Below, in pieces: positions 32,261-39,954 of a DNA stretch of 64,000 bases. Within the stretch, counting starts at the first letter, position 1. The number at the start of each line of letters is the position of its first letter. This stretch comes from MGBC163016 sp964462135 (GTDB lineage Bacteria; Actinomycetota; Coriobacteriia; Coriobacteriales; Eggerthellaceae): NCBI GenBank assembly GCA_964462135.1, contig CAYWWK010000008.1:1-64000 (forward strand), written 5' to 3'. Under the pieces are notes generated by a model. That model was not told the origin of the DNA. It saw nothing but the letters and a program-made list of their open reading frames with translations, and searched no databases. The translations under genes were made by a program, and so were the position numbers.

Positions 32261-34336
32261 ATGGCAGCACCTGCAACAGAGCACGTAAGGAACATCGTTC
32301 TCGTCGGCCAAGATGGTGCCGGGAAGACATCACTGGCAGAGGCGATGCTCTATGTCTCCGGCAAGACCCCGCGCATGGGTACAACCCATGATGGGAAGTC
32401 CTACCTTGACTACGACCCCGAAGAGATAAAGCGCAAGTTCACCATCAACACCTCCGTTGCACCCATTCCCTACAAGGACTTCAAAATCAATGTGCTTGAC
32501 ACGTCGGGTCATCCTGATTTCATCGGTGACACGCTGGCTTCCATGCAGGCCTCTGAGATGGCATTGTTCGTAGTCGATGCAGTTGCAGGCCCGCAGGTCA
32601 TGACTACTCGCCTGTGGCGCGAGGCGGAGAAGATGGACCTCTCCCGTGCAGTGTACATCAATCACATCGATCGCGAGAACGCGAATTTCGATACCGCCAT
32701 GGCCACCCTGCATGCCCGCTTCGGCACGCGGTTGGGCGCCGTCACCATTCCCATGGGGGTGGACAAGGATTTCCAAGGCGTCATCGACGTCATCCGCATG
32801 AAGGCTCGCTACCACAGCGCTCAGGGCACCGAAGAGGTGGTCGAGGACATTCCCGCTGAATATATGGAGACGGCTCTGTCTGCTCGGGACAAGCTGTGTG
32901 ATCTGGTGGCTGAAGCTGACGATGAGCTCATGATGAAGTATCTGGATGGCGAGGAGCAGCTCACCCAGGAAGAGCTGGAATCCCTTTTGGACAAGGCCAT
33001 TGCCCAGGAACTCATCATCCCGGTGTTCGTTGGATCGACCATCATCATGCAGGGCGTCCAGAACCTGATGGAAGACATCGCCACGTACTTCCCGCATCCG
33101 CGCAGCCATGGTGGCTTCAAGCAGATGTCCGATGGGGTCACCATTCCCATCGATGAGACGAAGCGCCCCTCAGCCTTCATCTTCAAGACCATCTCCGACC
33201 CCTTCGTGGGACGCCTGAGTTTCCTCAAGGTGCTTTCTGGCTATCTTGAGCCGGGAATCGAGCTCATCAATTCCCGTACTGGCAAGAAGGAGCGTCTGGG
33301 CAAGATCCAGGTCATGATGGGCAAGGAGCCCATGGATGTGAAGAGCGCGAAGGCGGGCGATATCGTCGTGGTTCCCAAGCTGGCGGATGCCAAGAATGGG
33401 GATACGCTCTCAGTCGAAGGAGACATCGCCATCCAGCCCCTTGTCCTGCCCGAGCCGCTCTATCCGGTGGCCATCGAAGCGGTGAACAAGAACGAGGAGG
33501 ATAAGCTGGGGACGTTCCTTTCCCGCGCCGCAGAGGCTGATCCCACCATTCGGATCACTCGGGATGAACAGACGCACCAGACCATCCTCCATGCCATGGG
33601 CGAGACCCAGGTTGATATGCTCATGTCGCGCTTGAAGGAACAGACGGGTGTCGATGCCAAATTGGTCGAGGTCCGCATTCCCTACCGCGAGACCATTCGC
33701 AAGCAGGCTGAAGCCCAAGGCCGTCACAAGAAGCAGACGGGTGGCGCTGGGCAGTTCGGCGACTGCTGGCTGCGCCTCACGCCGAATCCTGATGCTGGCT
33801 ATGAATTCGTGGATGAGATCAAGGGCGGCGTCATCCCCAACGGACTCATTCCTGCGGTGGACAAGGGCGTGCAGGAAGCCATGGCCGAGGGATTCCTGGC
33901 GGGGTATCCCATGGTTGACATCAAGTGCGCCGTCTTCGACGGTTCGTACCATTCGGTCGACTCCAATGAGATGGCCTTCAAGACAGCGGCCCGCATCGGA
34001 TTCCGTGCAGCAGCTGAAAAGGCGAATCCGGTCGTTTTGGAACCCATGGCGACCATGAACATCACCGTGGGCGAGGAATATGCCGGTACCGTCATGGGAG
34101 ACATCTCCACCCGTCGTGGTCGCATCATCGGCACCGATGCGGGGGAAGCGGGTGACACGATCATCATGGTGCGCGTGCCCTATGCCGAGGTGATCGAATA
34201 CACGAAGGATCTGCGTTCCCTTACCCGTGGGTCCGGCTCCTACACCATCAAGCTCGAAGGGTATGAGGAAGCTCCCCATGACGTGACCAAGAAGCTGGTG
34301 GAAGCCTATGAGGCTGCCCGAGCCCAAGGCAACTGA
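32261..34336 (+). CDS. Elongation factor G-like GTPase
   Basis: This 691-residue paralogue of EF-G has all five EF-G domains. The G domain is divergent: G1 is GQDGAGKTS in place of GHIDAGKT, G3 is DTSGHPDF in place of DTPGHVDF, and G4 is NHID where EF-G has NKMD. Such EF-G-like proteins occur in actinobacteria next to the normal fusA product; their role is not settled and may involve ribosome recycling or stress. Domain IV (with RKQAEAQGRHKKQTGGAGQFGDCW) is well preserved. I chose ATG 32261; TTG 32255 is an alternative. Its translation is probably coupled to the 30-codon frame just upstream. A terminator follows. Confidence 0.9.
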   Translation: MAAPATEHVRNIVLVGQDGAGKTSLAEAMLYVSGKTPRMGTTHDGKSYLDYDPEEIKRKFTINTSVAPIPYKDFKINVLDTSGHPDFIGDTLASMQASEMALFVVDAVAGPQVMTTRLWREAEKMDLSRAVYINHIDRENANFDTAMATLHARFGTRLGAVTIPMGVDKDFQGVIDVIRMKARYHSAQGTEEVVEDIPAEYMETALSARDKLCDLVAEADDELMMKYLDGEEQLTQEELESLLDKAIAQELIIPVFVGSTIIMQGVQNLMEDIATYFPHPRSHGGFKQMSDGVTIPIDETKRPSAFIFKTISDPFVGRLSFLKVLSGYLEPGIELINSRTGKKERLGKIQVMMGKEPMDVKSAKAGDIVVVPKLADAKNGDTLSVEGDIAIQPLVLPEPLYPVAIEAVNKNEEDKLGTFLSRAAEADPTIRITRDEQTHQTILHAMGETQVDMLMSRLKEQTGVDAKLVEVRIPYRETIRKQAEAQGRHKKQTGGAGQFGDCWLRLTPNPDAGYEFVDEIKGGVIPNGLIPAVDKGVQEAMAEGFLAGYPMVDIKCAVFDGSYHSVDSNEMAFKTAARIGFRAAAEKANPVVLEPMATMNITVGEEYAGTVMGDISTRRGRIIGTDAGEAGDTIIMVRVPYAEVIEYTKDLRSLTRGSGSYTIKLEGYEEAPHDVTKKLVEAYEAARAQGN

Positions 34337-34360
34337 GAGCGGATGGTCTGATATGCCTGC

Positions 34361-34390
34361 AAGCGCCCGCCGGTATGTGCGGGCGCTTTT
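34361..34390 (+). terminator. Intrinsic terminator of the EF-G-like gene
   Basis: AAGCGCCCGC pairs with GCGGGCGCTT around eight bases and is followed by TT, 25 bases after the stop codon. The T-run is short. Confidence 0.7.
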
Positions 34391-34444
34391 CGCATGAGCG
34401 CGTTTCACGCATCATGAGACAATGCTGAGACAGGGAGGAAAGCG

Positions 34445-36256
34445 ATGATCAATCACTTCTGCAAGATGCCGCTTTGGGAGTGCAGCCGCACGCTGGTCGA
34501 GGTGGCTCAAGGACGCAAGAGCGCCGATGTCGTCATCAAGAGAGCGAAGCTGGTGAACGTGTGCACGGCTGAGGTGCAAGAGGATATGGACGTTGCCATC
34601 TCCTGCGGGCGTATTGCCTATGTCGGCCACGCAGATCATTGCATCGGGGAGGGTACCTCCGTCATCGATGCGGATGGTGCCTACATCGCCCCCGGCTTCC
34701 TCGATGGCCACATCCACGTGGAATCCTCCATGATGGGTGCTGGCGAATATGCCTGTGCGGTCATTCCCCACGGCACGGTGGGAATCTATTGGGACCCCCA
34801 TGAGATATGCAACGTGCTGGGCTTGGATGGGGTGAAGGTCATGATGGATGATGCAGCCCGCACGCCGCTCAAGGCCATGGTGACCACGCCGTCCTGCGTG
34901 CCTGCTGTTCCCGGATTCGAGGACACGGGTTCGTTCATCGGTCCTGATGAGATCGCGGAATCCATGACGTGGGATGGGGTCGTGGGTCTGGGCGAGATGA
35001 TGAATTTCGTGGGCGTGGTGAATGGCACCGACCATGCTCATGATGAACTGGCTGAAACTCTCAAGGCAGACAAGGTCATCACGGGCCACTATTCCATTCC
35101 TGAAACCGACCGGGGTCTGAATGCCTACATTGCCTCAGGCGTGCGTTGCTGTCATGAATCAACGCGAGCCGAGGATGCCTTGGCCAAGATGCGCTTGGGT
35201 CAATATGCACAACTTCGCTACGGGTCAGCTTGGCATGACCTTCCCGAGCTTGCCCATGCCATCACCGACACCCATATAGACACGCGCTTCGCGAACCTGG
35301 TGTCCGATGATACCCACCCCCATACCCTGGTGGAAGATGGTCATCTTGACCATGTGGTGCGGGTGGCGGTGCAATGTGGCATCTCGCCCATCGAGGCCAT
35401 CCAGATGGTCACCATCAATGTGGCAACCTGCTTCCGCATGGACAACGAACTGGGTTCCATCACACCGGGCAAGTGCGCCGATATCGTGTTCCTTGATGGA
35501 CTGGATACCCTGCGTGTCCTGCGGACAATGATCGATGGAGAGGTGGTGGCAGAGGCGGGGAGGGTCCTCTTCAAGCTTGATCCCTATCGCTATCCTGAAT
35601 GGGTCACCCGCTCGATGCATGTGGGGCGCGACATCACTCCTTCGTCGTTTGCGGTGGATGTGCCTGATGCCTTGGCTGATCAGGAGGCCGTTGCCGTGCG
35701 CGCCATCGAGATCATCCCGGGCAAGGTGGGAACATTCGAGACGACCTTGGAATTGCCTGTCGTGGAAGGAAAGCTGGAAAGCGATCTTTCCCAAGACACA
35801 CTCAAGACCTTCGTCTTCGAACGCCACCACGGCACGGGGACGTGCGGGATGGGATTCACGAAGGGTTTCGGCATCAAGCGAGGAGCCATGGCCTCAACCG
35901 TGGCCCACGATGCCCACAATCTGCTGGTGGTGGGCACCAATGACGAAGACATGGCTCTTGCCGCCAATACCCTGATTGGATGCGGTGGGGGCATGGTGGT
36001 CGTGGCAGACGGTGATGTGCTTGGCTTGGTGCAGCTTCCCATTGCGGGGTTGATGGACGATCTGGATGCCCAGCAGATGAGCAGGAAGGTTCATGCCTTG
36101 GAGGATGCCTGGGCCCGCATCGGCTGTACGATGCCATCTCCCTTCATGACCATGGCGCTCATCCCCTTGGCATGCCTGCCAGAGCTTCGTCTCACCAATC
36201 GCGGTCTCGTGGATTGCACGACCTTCCAATTCGTCGATCTGTTCCTCCAAGGATAA
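34445..36256 (+). CDS. ade: Adenine deaminase
   Basis: The 603-residue amidohydrolase matches adenine deaminase (AdeC) along its full length: DADGAYIAPGFLDGHIHVESSMM with the metal-binding His pair, VIPHGTVGIYWDPHEICNVLG, the ITGHYSI segment, HESTRAEDA, VSDDTHPHTL and the C-terminal domain GMGFTKGFGIKRGAMASTVAHDAHN. It converts adenine to hypoxanthine with release of ammonia. GGGAGGAAAG precedes the ATG. The protein at 36412 follows with its own promoter. Together with the amidohydrolase at 30328 it suggests use of purines as nitrogen source or for salvage. Confidence 0.95.
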   Translation: MINHFCKMPLWECSRTLVEVAQGRKSADVVIKRAKLVNVCTAEVQEDMDVAISCGRIAYVGHADHCIGEGTSVIDADGAYIAPGFLDGHIHVESSMMGAGEYACAVIPHGTVGIYWDPHEICNVLGLDGVKVMMDDAARTPLKAMVTTPSCVPAVPGFEDTGSFIGPDEIAESMTWDGVVGLGEMMNFVGVVNGTDHAHDELAETLKADKVITGHYSIPETDRGLNAYIASGVRCCHESTRAEDALAKMRLGQYAQLRYGSAWHDLPELAHAITDTHIDTRFANLVSDDTHPHTLVEDGHLDHVVRVAVQCGISPIEAIQMVTINVATCFRMDNELGSITPGKCADIVFLDGLDTLRVLRTMIDGEVVAEAGRVLFKLDPYRYPEWVTRSMHVGRDITPSSFAVDVPDALADQEAVAVRAIEIIPGKVGTFETTLELPVVEGKLESDLSQDTLKTFVFERHHGTGTCGMGFTKGFGIKRGAMASTVAHDAHNLLVVGTNDEDMALAANTLIGCGGGMVVVADGDVLGLVQLPIAGLMDDLDAQQMSRKVHALEDAWARIGCTMPSPFMTMALIPLACLPELRLTNRGLVDCTTFQFVDLFLQG

Positions 36257-36321
36257 GGCCCTCTCGCCGTCTGAAGCTGCAATGAACGACTGCTGGAAGC
36301 GGCTTGCCTGAGACCTTACTC

Positions 36322-36392
36322 TATAATCGATGAATCTGATGCGCTTGAAGCGCAATGAAGGGGGACGCAGCTGGCGTCAAATATCCAGCTGC
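36322..36392 (+). promoter_or_regulatory. -10 element and structured leader before the SpoVA-like gene
   Basis: A perfect TATAAT stands at 36322-36327, without a clear -35. The leader of about 80 bases then has the hairpin GCGCTT-G-AAGCGC (36340-36352) and a second hairpin GCAGCTGG/CCAGCTGC (36367-36392), followed by the ribosome binding site AAGGAGAGG. I match it to no known riboswitch. Confidence 0.5.
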
Positions 36393-36411
36393 AAATATCA
36401 AGGAGAGGAAT

Positions 36412-37356
36412 ATGAAGCCTTACAAGACCGTCATTTACAGCTTCTTCGTGGGAGGTTTGTTTGCGCTCATTGCGCAGACCATCCTCTCGTTTTGGCAAGT
36501 CATGCTGGCAGGCACGCCCATGGAGTTCTTCATGGGCGGTGCGACGCTTGTTTCCATGGGCGTCATCGGCTGCATTCTGGGTGGTTTGGCCATCTATCAG
36601 TACGTCGAAGAGTGGGCTACGTTTGGAGCCCTTCTTCCATTTTCCGGCTTTGCCATGGCCGTGGGCATGAAGGCGGTAGGGCCTTGGACCACGAAGAACG
36701 AATCCATGGGAAAGTGCATCTGGAACTGCGTGTGGTTCGTCGTCTGGTTCAATGTGTTGTTCATGGCCATATGCGTGGCCATCGGGTATGTCTGCGGGAT
36801 GATGGGTGTCCAGCCTGGACAGAATCTGGGAGTTCCCAAGACCGAAGGCGGGATGCTGTTCTTCAACGCCTTCTGGGTGGGTGGCCTGCTTGCCGCTGTC
36901 TTCCAGATACTCTTCTTGATCTGCAAATCCATTACGCCCAAGACCACCCCGCTCTACATCCTGATGACGGCCTGGATGGTTGGAGCCATCCTTGCGCCGT
37001 TCGGAATCTCCGGCGCGCTCGCCAATTTCGCGGGTCAGGGCTTTTCGGTCATGATCACCGTTGGCGGCTACAACACCTACAACATCGGCATGGATCTGTT
37101 CCTGGGTGGAGAGCATGCCATGGCGGGTTTGATCCATCTCGGTTCATTCGCGTTGGCGGTGTGCGGACTGGCTCTTACCGCTCTGTTCACCTTCTGGATC
37201 TACAACTGGGTGTTCGGTCGCAAGCCCATCCATCAGGTGCACATCGAGAAGGCTCAGCATTCGCTGGCTGAATTGACTGAGAAGATGCCGCCGTCTGACA
37301 ACATCGAGGGCTTCGATTATGAGGTCGATCCAGATATCGCGCAGCAGGAAAGCTGA
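36412..37356 (+). CDS. Membrane protein with two SpoVA-like halves
   Basis: A 314-residue membrane protein with about eight spans. Two segments each resemble the SpoVAC/SpoVAE fold: residues about 8-90 (SFFVGGLFALIAQ, GCILGGLAIYQYVEEWATFG, then PFSGFAMAV) and about 148-230 (NAFWVGGLLAAVFQ, GAILAPFGISGALANFAGQG). In Bacillus, SpoVA proteins form the channel for dipicolinic acid in spores. This organism shows no sign of sporulation, so a different small solute is likely. AAGGAGAGG precedes the ATG 36412. It lies after adenine deaminase with its own promoter and is followed 33 bases later by a small membrane protein. The assignment is by eye and should be treated as tentative. Confidence 0.6.
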   Translation: MKPYKTVIYSFFVGGLFALIAQTILSFWQVMLAGTPMEFFMGGATLVSMGVIGCILGGLAIYQYVEEWATFGALLPFSGFAMAVGMKAVGPWTTKNESMGKCIWNCVWFVVWFNVLFMAICVAIGYVCGMMGVQPGQNLGVPKTEGGMLFFNAFWVGGLLAAVFQILFLICKSITPKTTPLYILMTAWMVGAILAPFGISGALANFAGQGFSVMITVGGYNTYNIGMDLFLGGEHAMAGLIHLGSFALAVCGLALTALFTFWIYNWVFGRKPIHQVHIEKAQHSLAELTEKMPPSDNIEGFDYEVDPDIAQQES

Positions 37357-37389
37357 CAGTTGATGCTTCGGTATTCAAGGTAGGTTCAC

Positions 37390-37677
37390 ATGGGCAACAA
37401 GAAGGGCAAGGGAAGGCTGGAGAAGCGGCTTCAGGAACTTGAGATTCGGAAGCGCAGCGGTTTTGTCCAGGTTGTCGTGTCACTTGTCGTGATGGTGGTC
37501 TTGATCATTGTCAAGACCACCTTTGCCATGCAAGGGGCCGAGTGGGCCAATTCCCAGGTGGCGAATATGGCCATCTTCATCTGCGCATTGGTGGCAGCGG
37601 GTTTTGCCGGCTATGGAAGCCGTCGCTGGAACCGCGCCCGCAAGGAGATCAATGCGCTCACATTCCAGCGAAAGTAG
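37390..37677 (+). CDS. Small two-span membrane protein
   Basis: This 95-residue protein starts with a very basic stretch (NKKGKGRLEKRLQELEIRKR), then has two hydrophobic spans (about residues 24-43 and 55-75) and ends in a basic tail. I do not recognise a family. It lies 33 bases after the SpoVA-like gene and may be its partner in the same transcript. AAGGTAGG lies before the ATG. Confidence 0.65.
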   Translation: MGNKKGKGRLEKRLQELEIRKRSGFVQVVVSLVVMVVLIIVKTTFAMQGAEWANSQVANMAIFICALVAAGFAGYGSRRWNRARKEINALTFQRK

Positions 37678-37688
37678 AACTAAATTCA

Positions 37689-37702
37689 CGAACATCTGTT
37701 CT
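37689..37702 (+). promoter_or_regulatory. LexA-type SOS box
   Basis: CGAACATCTGTTCT matches the Gram-positive/actinobacterial LexA consensus CGAAC-N4-GTTCG at nine of ten fixed positions. Its core GAACA-TC-TGTTC is a perfect palindrome. It lies ten bases upstream of the -10 element at 37713, where bound LexA would block RNA polymerase. Confidence 0.6.
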
Positions 37703-37709
37703 TGTTCTG

Positions 37710-37718
37710 TGCTATAAT
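37710..37718 (+). promoter_or_regulatory. Extended -10 promoter of the 37850 gene
   Basis: TGCTATAAT is a perfect extended -10 element. A transcript would start near 37725 and have a leader of about 125 bases, in which I see no recognisable element. Confidence 0.65.
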
Positions 37719-37849
37719 CCTTCCATCATATTGCAAAGCAAGCGCACCCATTCCTGATTGGCCGCAGGTGTCCGGCGCCCAGCTTGCCGGGCTTGTCCAA
37801 GCCCAGCCAAAACGCTTGCACAGGCCGTCAGGAAGGGAAGGTGCGTATC

Positions 37850-38638
37850 ATGGCATCGAAGAACGAAAGCTGCATCAGGTATTGTTTCACGCAAACCCAC
37901 GTTGACCCCAAAGACATCACCTGTGTTCATGCGGCATTCAAGCAACTTGATCCCAAGAAGCTGCTTGGAGTGCTTCTGCAGGATCAACTGGCTTGGAGGA
38001 TTGATCCCCGTTTGCTTACCGGCAGCGTCAGGCGGCATCTGCTTGCAAGAACCTCTTCAACCCTTGATCTCATGTATGCCTTCGACCCCGACATCTCGGC
38101 TTCCTTCAACCGTATCATCATTCCGGTGCAAACATTCGAATACGCCGGGTGTGGCAACGGCTTCACACGCAAGATGCGCTCTGTCATCCTTGATGTGTCA
38201 AAGACATCTGCCTATTCATGCAGACAGGCTGACTATGCGCTCTCCATTCCGGAATTCCTTCAGAAGGTCAATGCTTCCGAAGATAATCCTTCCCAATTCG
38301 AGGCTGCATGCATCACCTCTTCAGGAACGCTGATAGGCACACCCTGGGCTCATGTGCTTGGCCATGCTCTGTGGTGTCCATCCCACCTGACGGAATATGA
38401 GCGATATTCCCTCTGTGCAAGCATCTTCTGGGTCATGACGTTCAATGGGTTCGCTGAAACAGCGCTTGATTGCAGGAAAGCCGATATCTCCTTTGATGAT
38501 GAGGATGATGCGCGGCAGGATGATGCGTGGTTCTTCGAAGAGCAGCAGATCAAGATGGCTCGGTTGGCGGAGCTGTTCAACTACAACAGTCTGATTGATG
38601 CCATGAATGCATCGGAATCGCTTCGGCGCTGTGCGTAG
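37850..38638 (+). CDS. Unknown soluble protein behind an SOS-box promoter
   Basis: A 262-residue protein that I do not recognise. It has no membrane span or signal peptide. Nine cysteines are spread over the length (for example SCIRYC near the start, CGNGF near the middle, SLCAS, LDCRK and RRC at the end), and an acidic loop DDEDDARQDDAWFFEEQQ lies near residues 225-245. The ATG 37850 follows AGGAAGGGAAG. The gene stands alone. The palindrome in its promoter looks like a LexA site, so induction by DNA damage is possible. Without a family match no function can be given. Confidence 0.65.
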   Translation: MASKNESCIRYCFTQTHVDPKDITCVHAAFKQLDPKKLLGVLLQDQLAWRIDPRLLTGSVRRHLLARTSSTLDLMYAFDPDISASFNRIIIPVQTFEYAGCGNGFTRKMRSVILDVSKTSAYSCRQADYALSIPEFLQKVNASEDNPSQFEAACITSSGTLIGTPWAHVLGHALWCPSHLTEYERYSLCASIFWVMTFNGFAETALDCRKADISFDDEDDARQDDAWFFEEQQIKMARLAELFNYNSLIDAMNASESLRRCA

Positions 38639-38754
38639 TCTGTCTTGGTTAATCAGATAGAAACAGAAGACACATCCCTGTGAAACATAACACCGGTAAC
38701 CTTGAGCGCAATACCTCTTTGTGATGCTTTGAATCAATAACGAAAGGTGTTCTG

Positions 38755-39954
38755 ATGATCAAGTTGCAGCGAGAAGGAGAGGTGCGAATACCTTCCGGGT
38801 GCGCCATTGCAGCCATCATGGACAGATCAGGTCAGCGTCATGATGGCACTGACATCCTGACATCCATTGCGCTCATGCACGACAGGAGCAATGGCTTGGG
38901 TGGCGGTTTCGCCGCTTATGGCATCTATCCCGAATACAAGGATCTCTACGCCTTCCATATCATGTATGAAACCCCGGACGCGCGCACGGCTGCTGAAGAG
39001 TACCTGGGCAGTTACTTCCTCGTCGAGAAGCAAGAACGCATCCCCACCCAAGATGTCCCGGCCATCAAGAACCCGCCCGATATCTGGCGTTACTTCGCCG
39101 CTGTGCATCCCATGAAGCTGAACATGAGTGGCTTGGACGAAGCGGAATACACCATGCAGCACGTCTTTCATATCAATGCGGGCATAGACGGTGCGTTCGT
39201 GGCGTCTTCAGGCAAGGATATGGGCGCTTTCAAGGGCGTGGGCTACCCAGAGGACATCGGGGAGTTCTACCGCATTCAAGACTACCAGGCATGGGCTTGG
39301 ACGGCTCATGGCCGTTTCCCCACCAACACGCCTGGATGGTGGGGCGGCGCGCACCCATTCACCCTGCTGAATTGGTCAGTGGTACACAATGGCGAGATAT
39401 CCAGCTACGATGCCAACCGACGCTACGTGGAGCAGTTCGGATACCAATGTGAACTGCAGACGGATACCGAGGTCATCACGTACCTGTTCGATCTTCTGGC
39501 TCGTCGTCATGGCTTTTCCCAGCAGATGGCAGCCCACATCATGACGGCAAGCTCTTGGGATGACATAGATCGCATGCCACCTGATCAAGCGGCGTTCGAA
39601 GCCGCATTGCGCACAACCTATTCGAGTGCGCTGGTGAACGGTCCCTTCTCCATCATCGTTGGGTCAGAGGAGGGGCTCCTTGCCTTGAATGATCGTCTGA
39701 AACTCAGGGCGCTCATGGTGGCCGAGAAAGGACCCATGGTGTACTTGGCAAGTGAGCAGGCAGCCATAGAAGTGGTCTGTCCTCAGGCAGAGAATGTGCG
39801 TCCCGTCGAAGGCGGCGTGCCCTTCGTCGTTCAACTCGATGAGGTGGCGGCGCGCAAGCGGGAGGAGTCAACGGAAAACGAACCGGCAGACGTCCTGCTC
39901 ACCCATGAAACAGGCGTGATGCCTCCTCGCAGGAAGGAACTCATCCATGCTTGA
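38755..39954 (+). CDS. Glutamate synthase amidotransferase subunit (GltB1-type, class II GATase)
   Basis: The 399-residue protein is the glutaminase domain of a split glutamate synthase. After 15 residues comes SGCAIAAIMDRSGQRHDG, where Cys16 would become the N-terminal nucleophile after removal of the leader peptide, as in class II amidotransferases. Further motifs are TAHGRFPTNTPGWWGGAHPF, VVHNGEISSYDANR and CELQTDTEVITYL. It releases ammonia from glutamine for the FMN subunit. The gene heads a five-gene operon whose members overlap; its end overlaps the next start by eight bases. GAAAGG precedes the ATG. Confidence 0.85.
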   Translation: MIKLQREGEVRIPSGCAIAAIMDRSGQRHDGTDILTSIALMHDRSNGLGGGFAAYGIYPEYKDLYAFHIMYETPDARTAAEEYLGSYFLVEKQERIPTQDVPAIKNPPDIWRYFAAVHPMKLNMSGLDEAEYTMQHVFHINAGIDGAFVASSGKDMGAFKGVGYPEDIGEFYRIQDYQAWAWTAHGRFPTNTPGWWGGAHPFTLLNWSVVHNGEISSYDANRRYVEQFGYQCELQTDTEVITYLFDLLARRHGFSQQMAAHIMTASSWDDIDRMPPDQAAFEAALRTTYSSALVNGPFSIIVGSEEGLLALNDRLKLRALMVAEKGPMVYLASEQAAIEVVCPQAENVRPVEGGVPFVVQLDEVAARKREESTENEPADVLLTHETGVMPPRRKELIHA

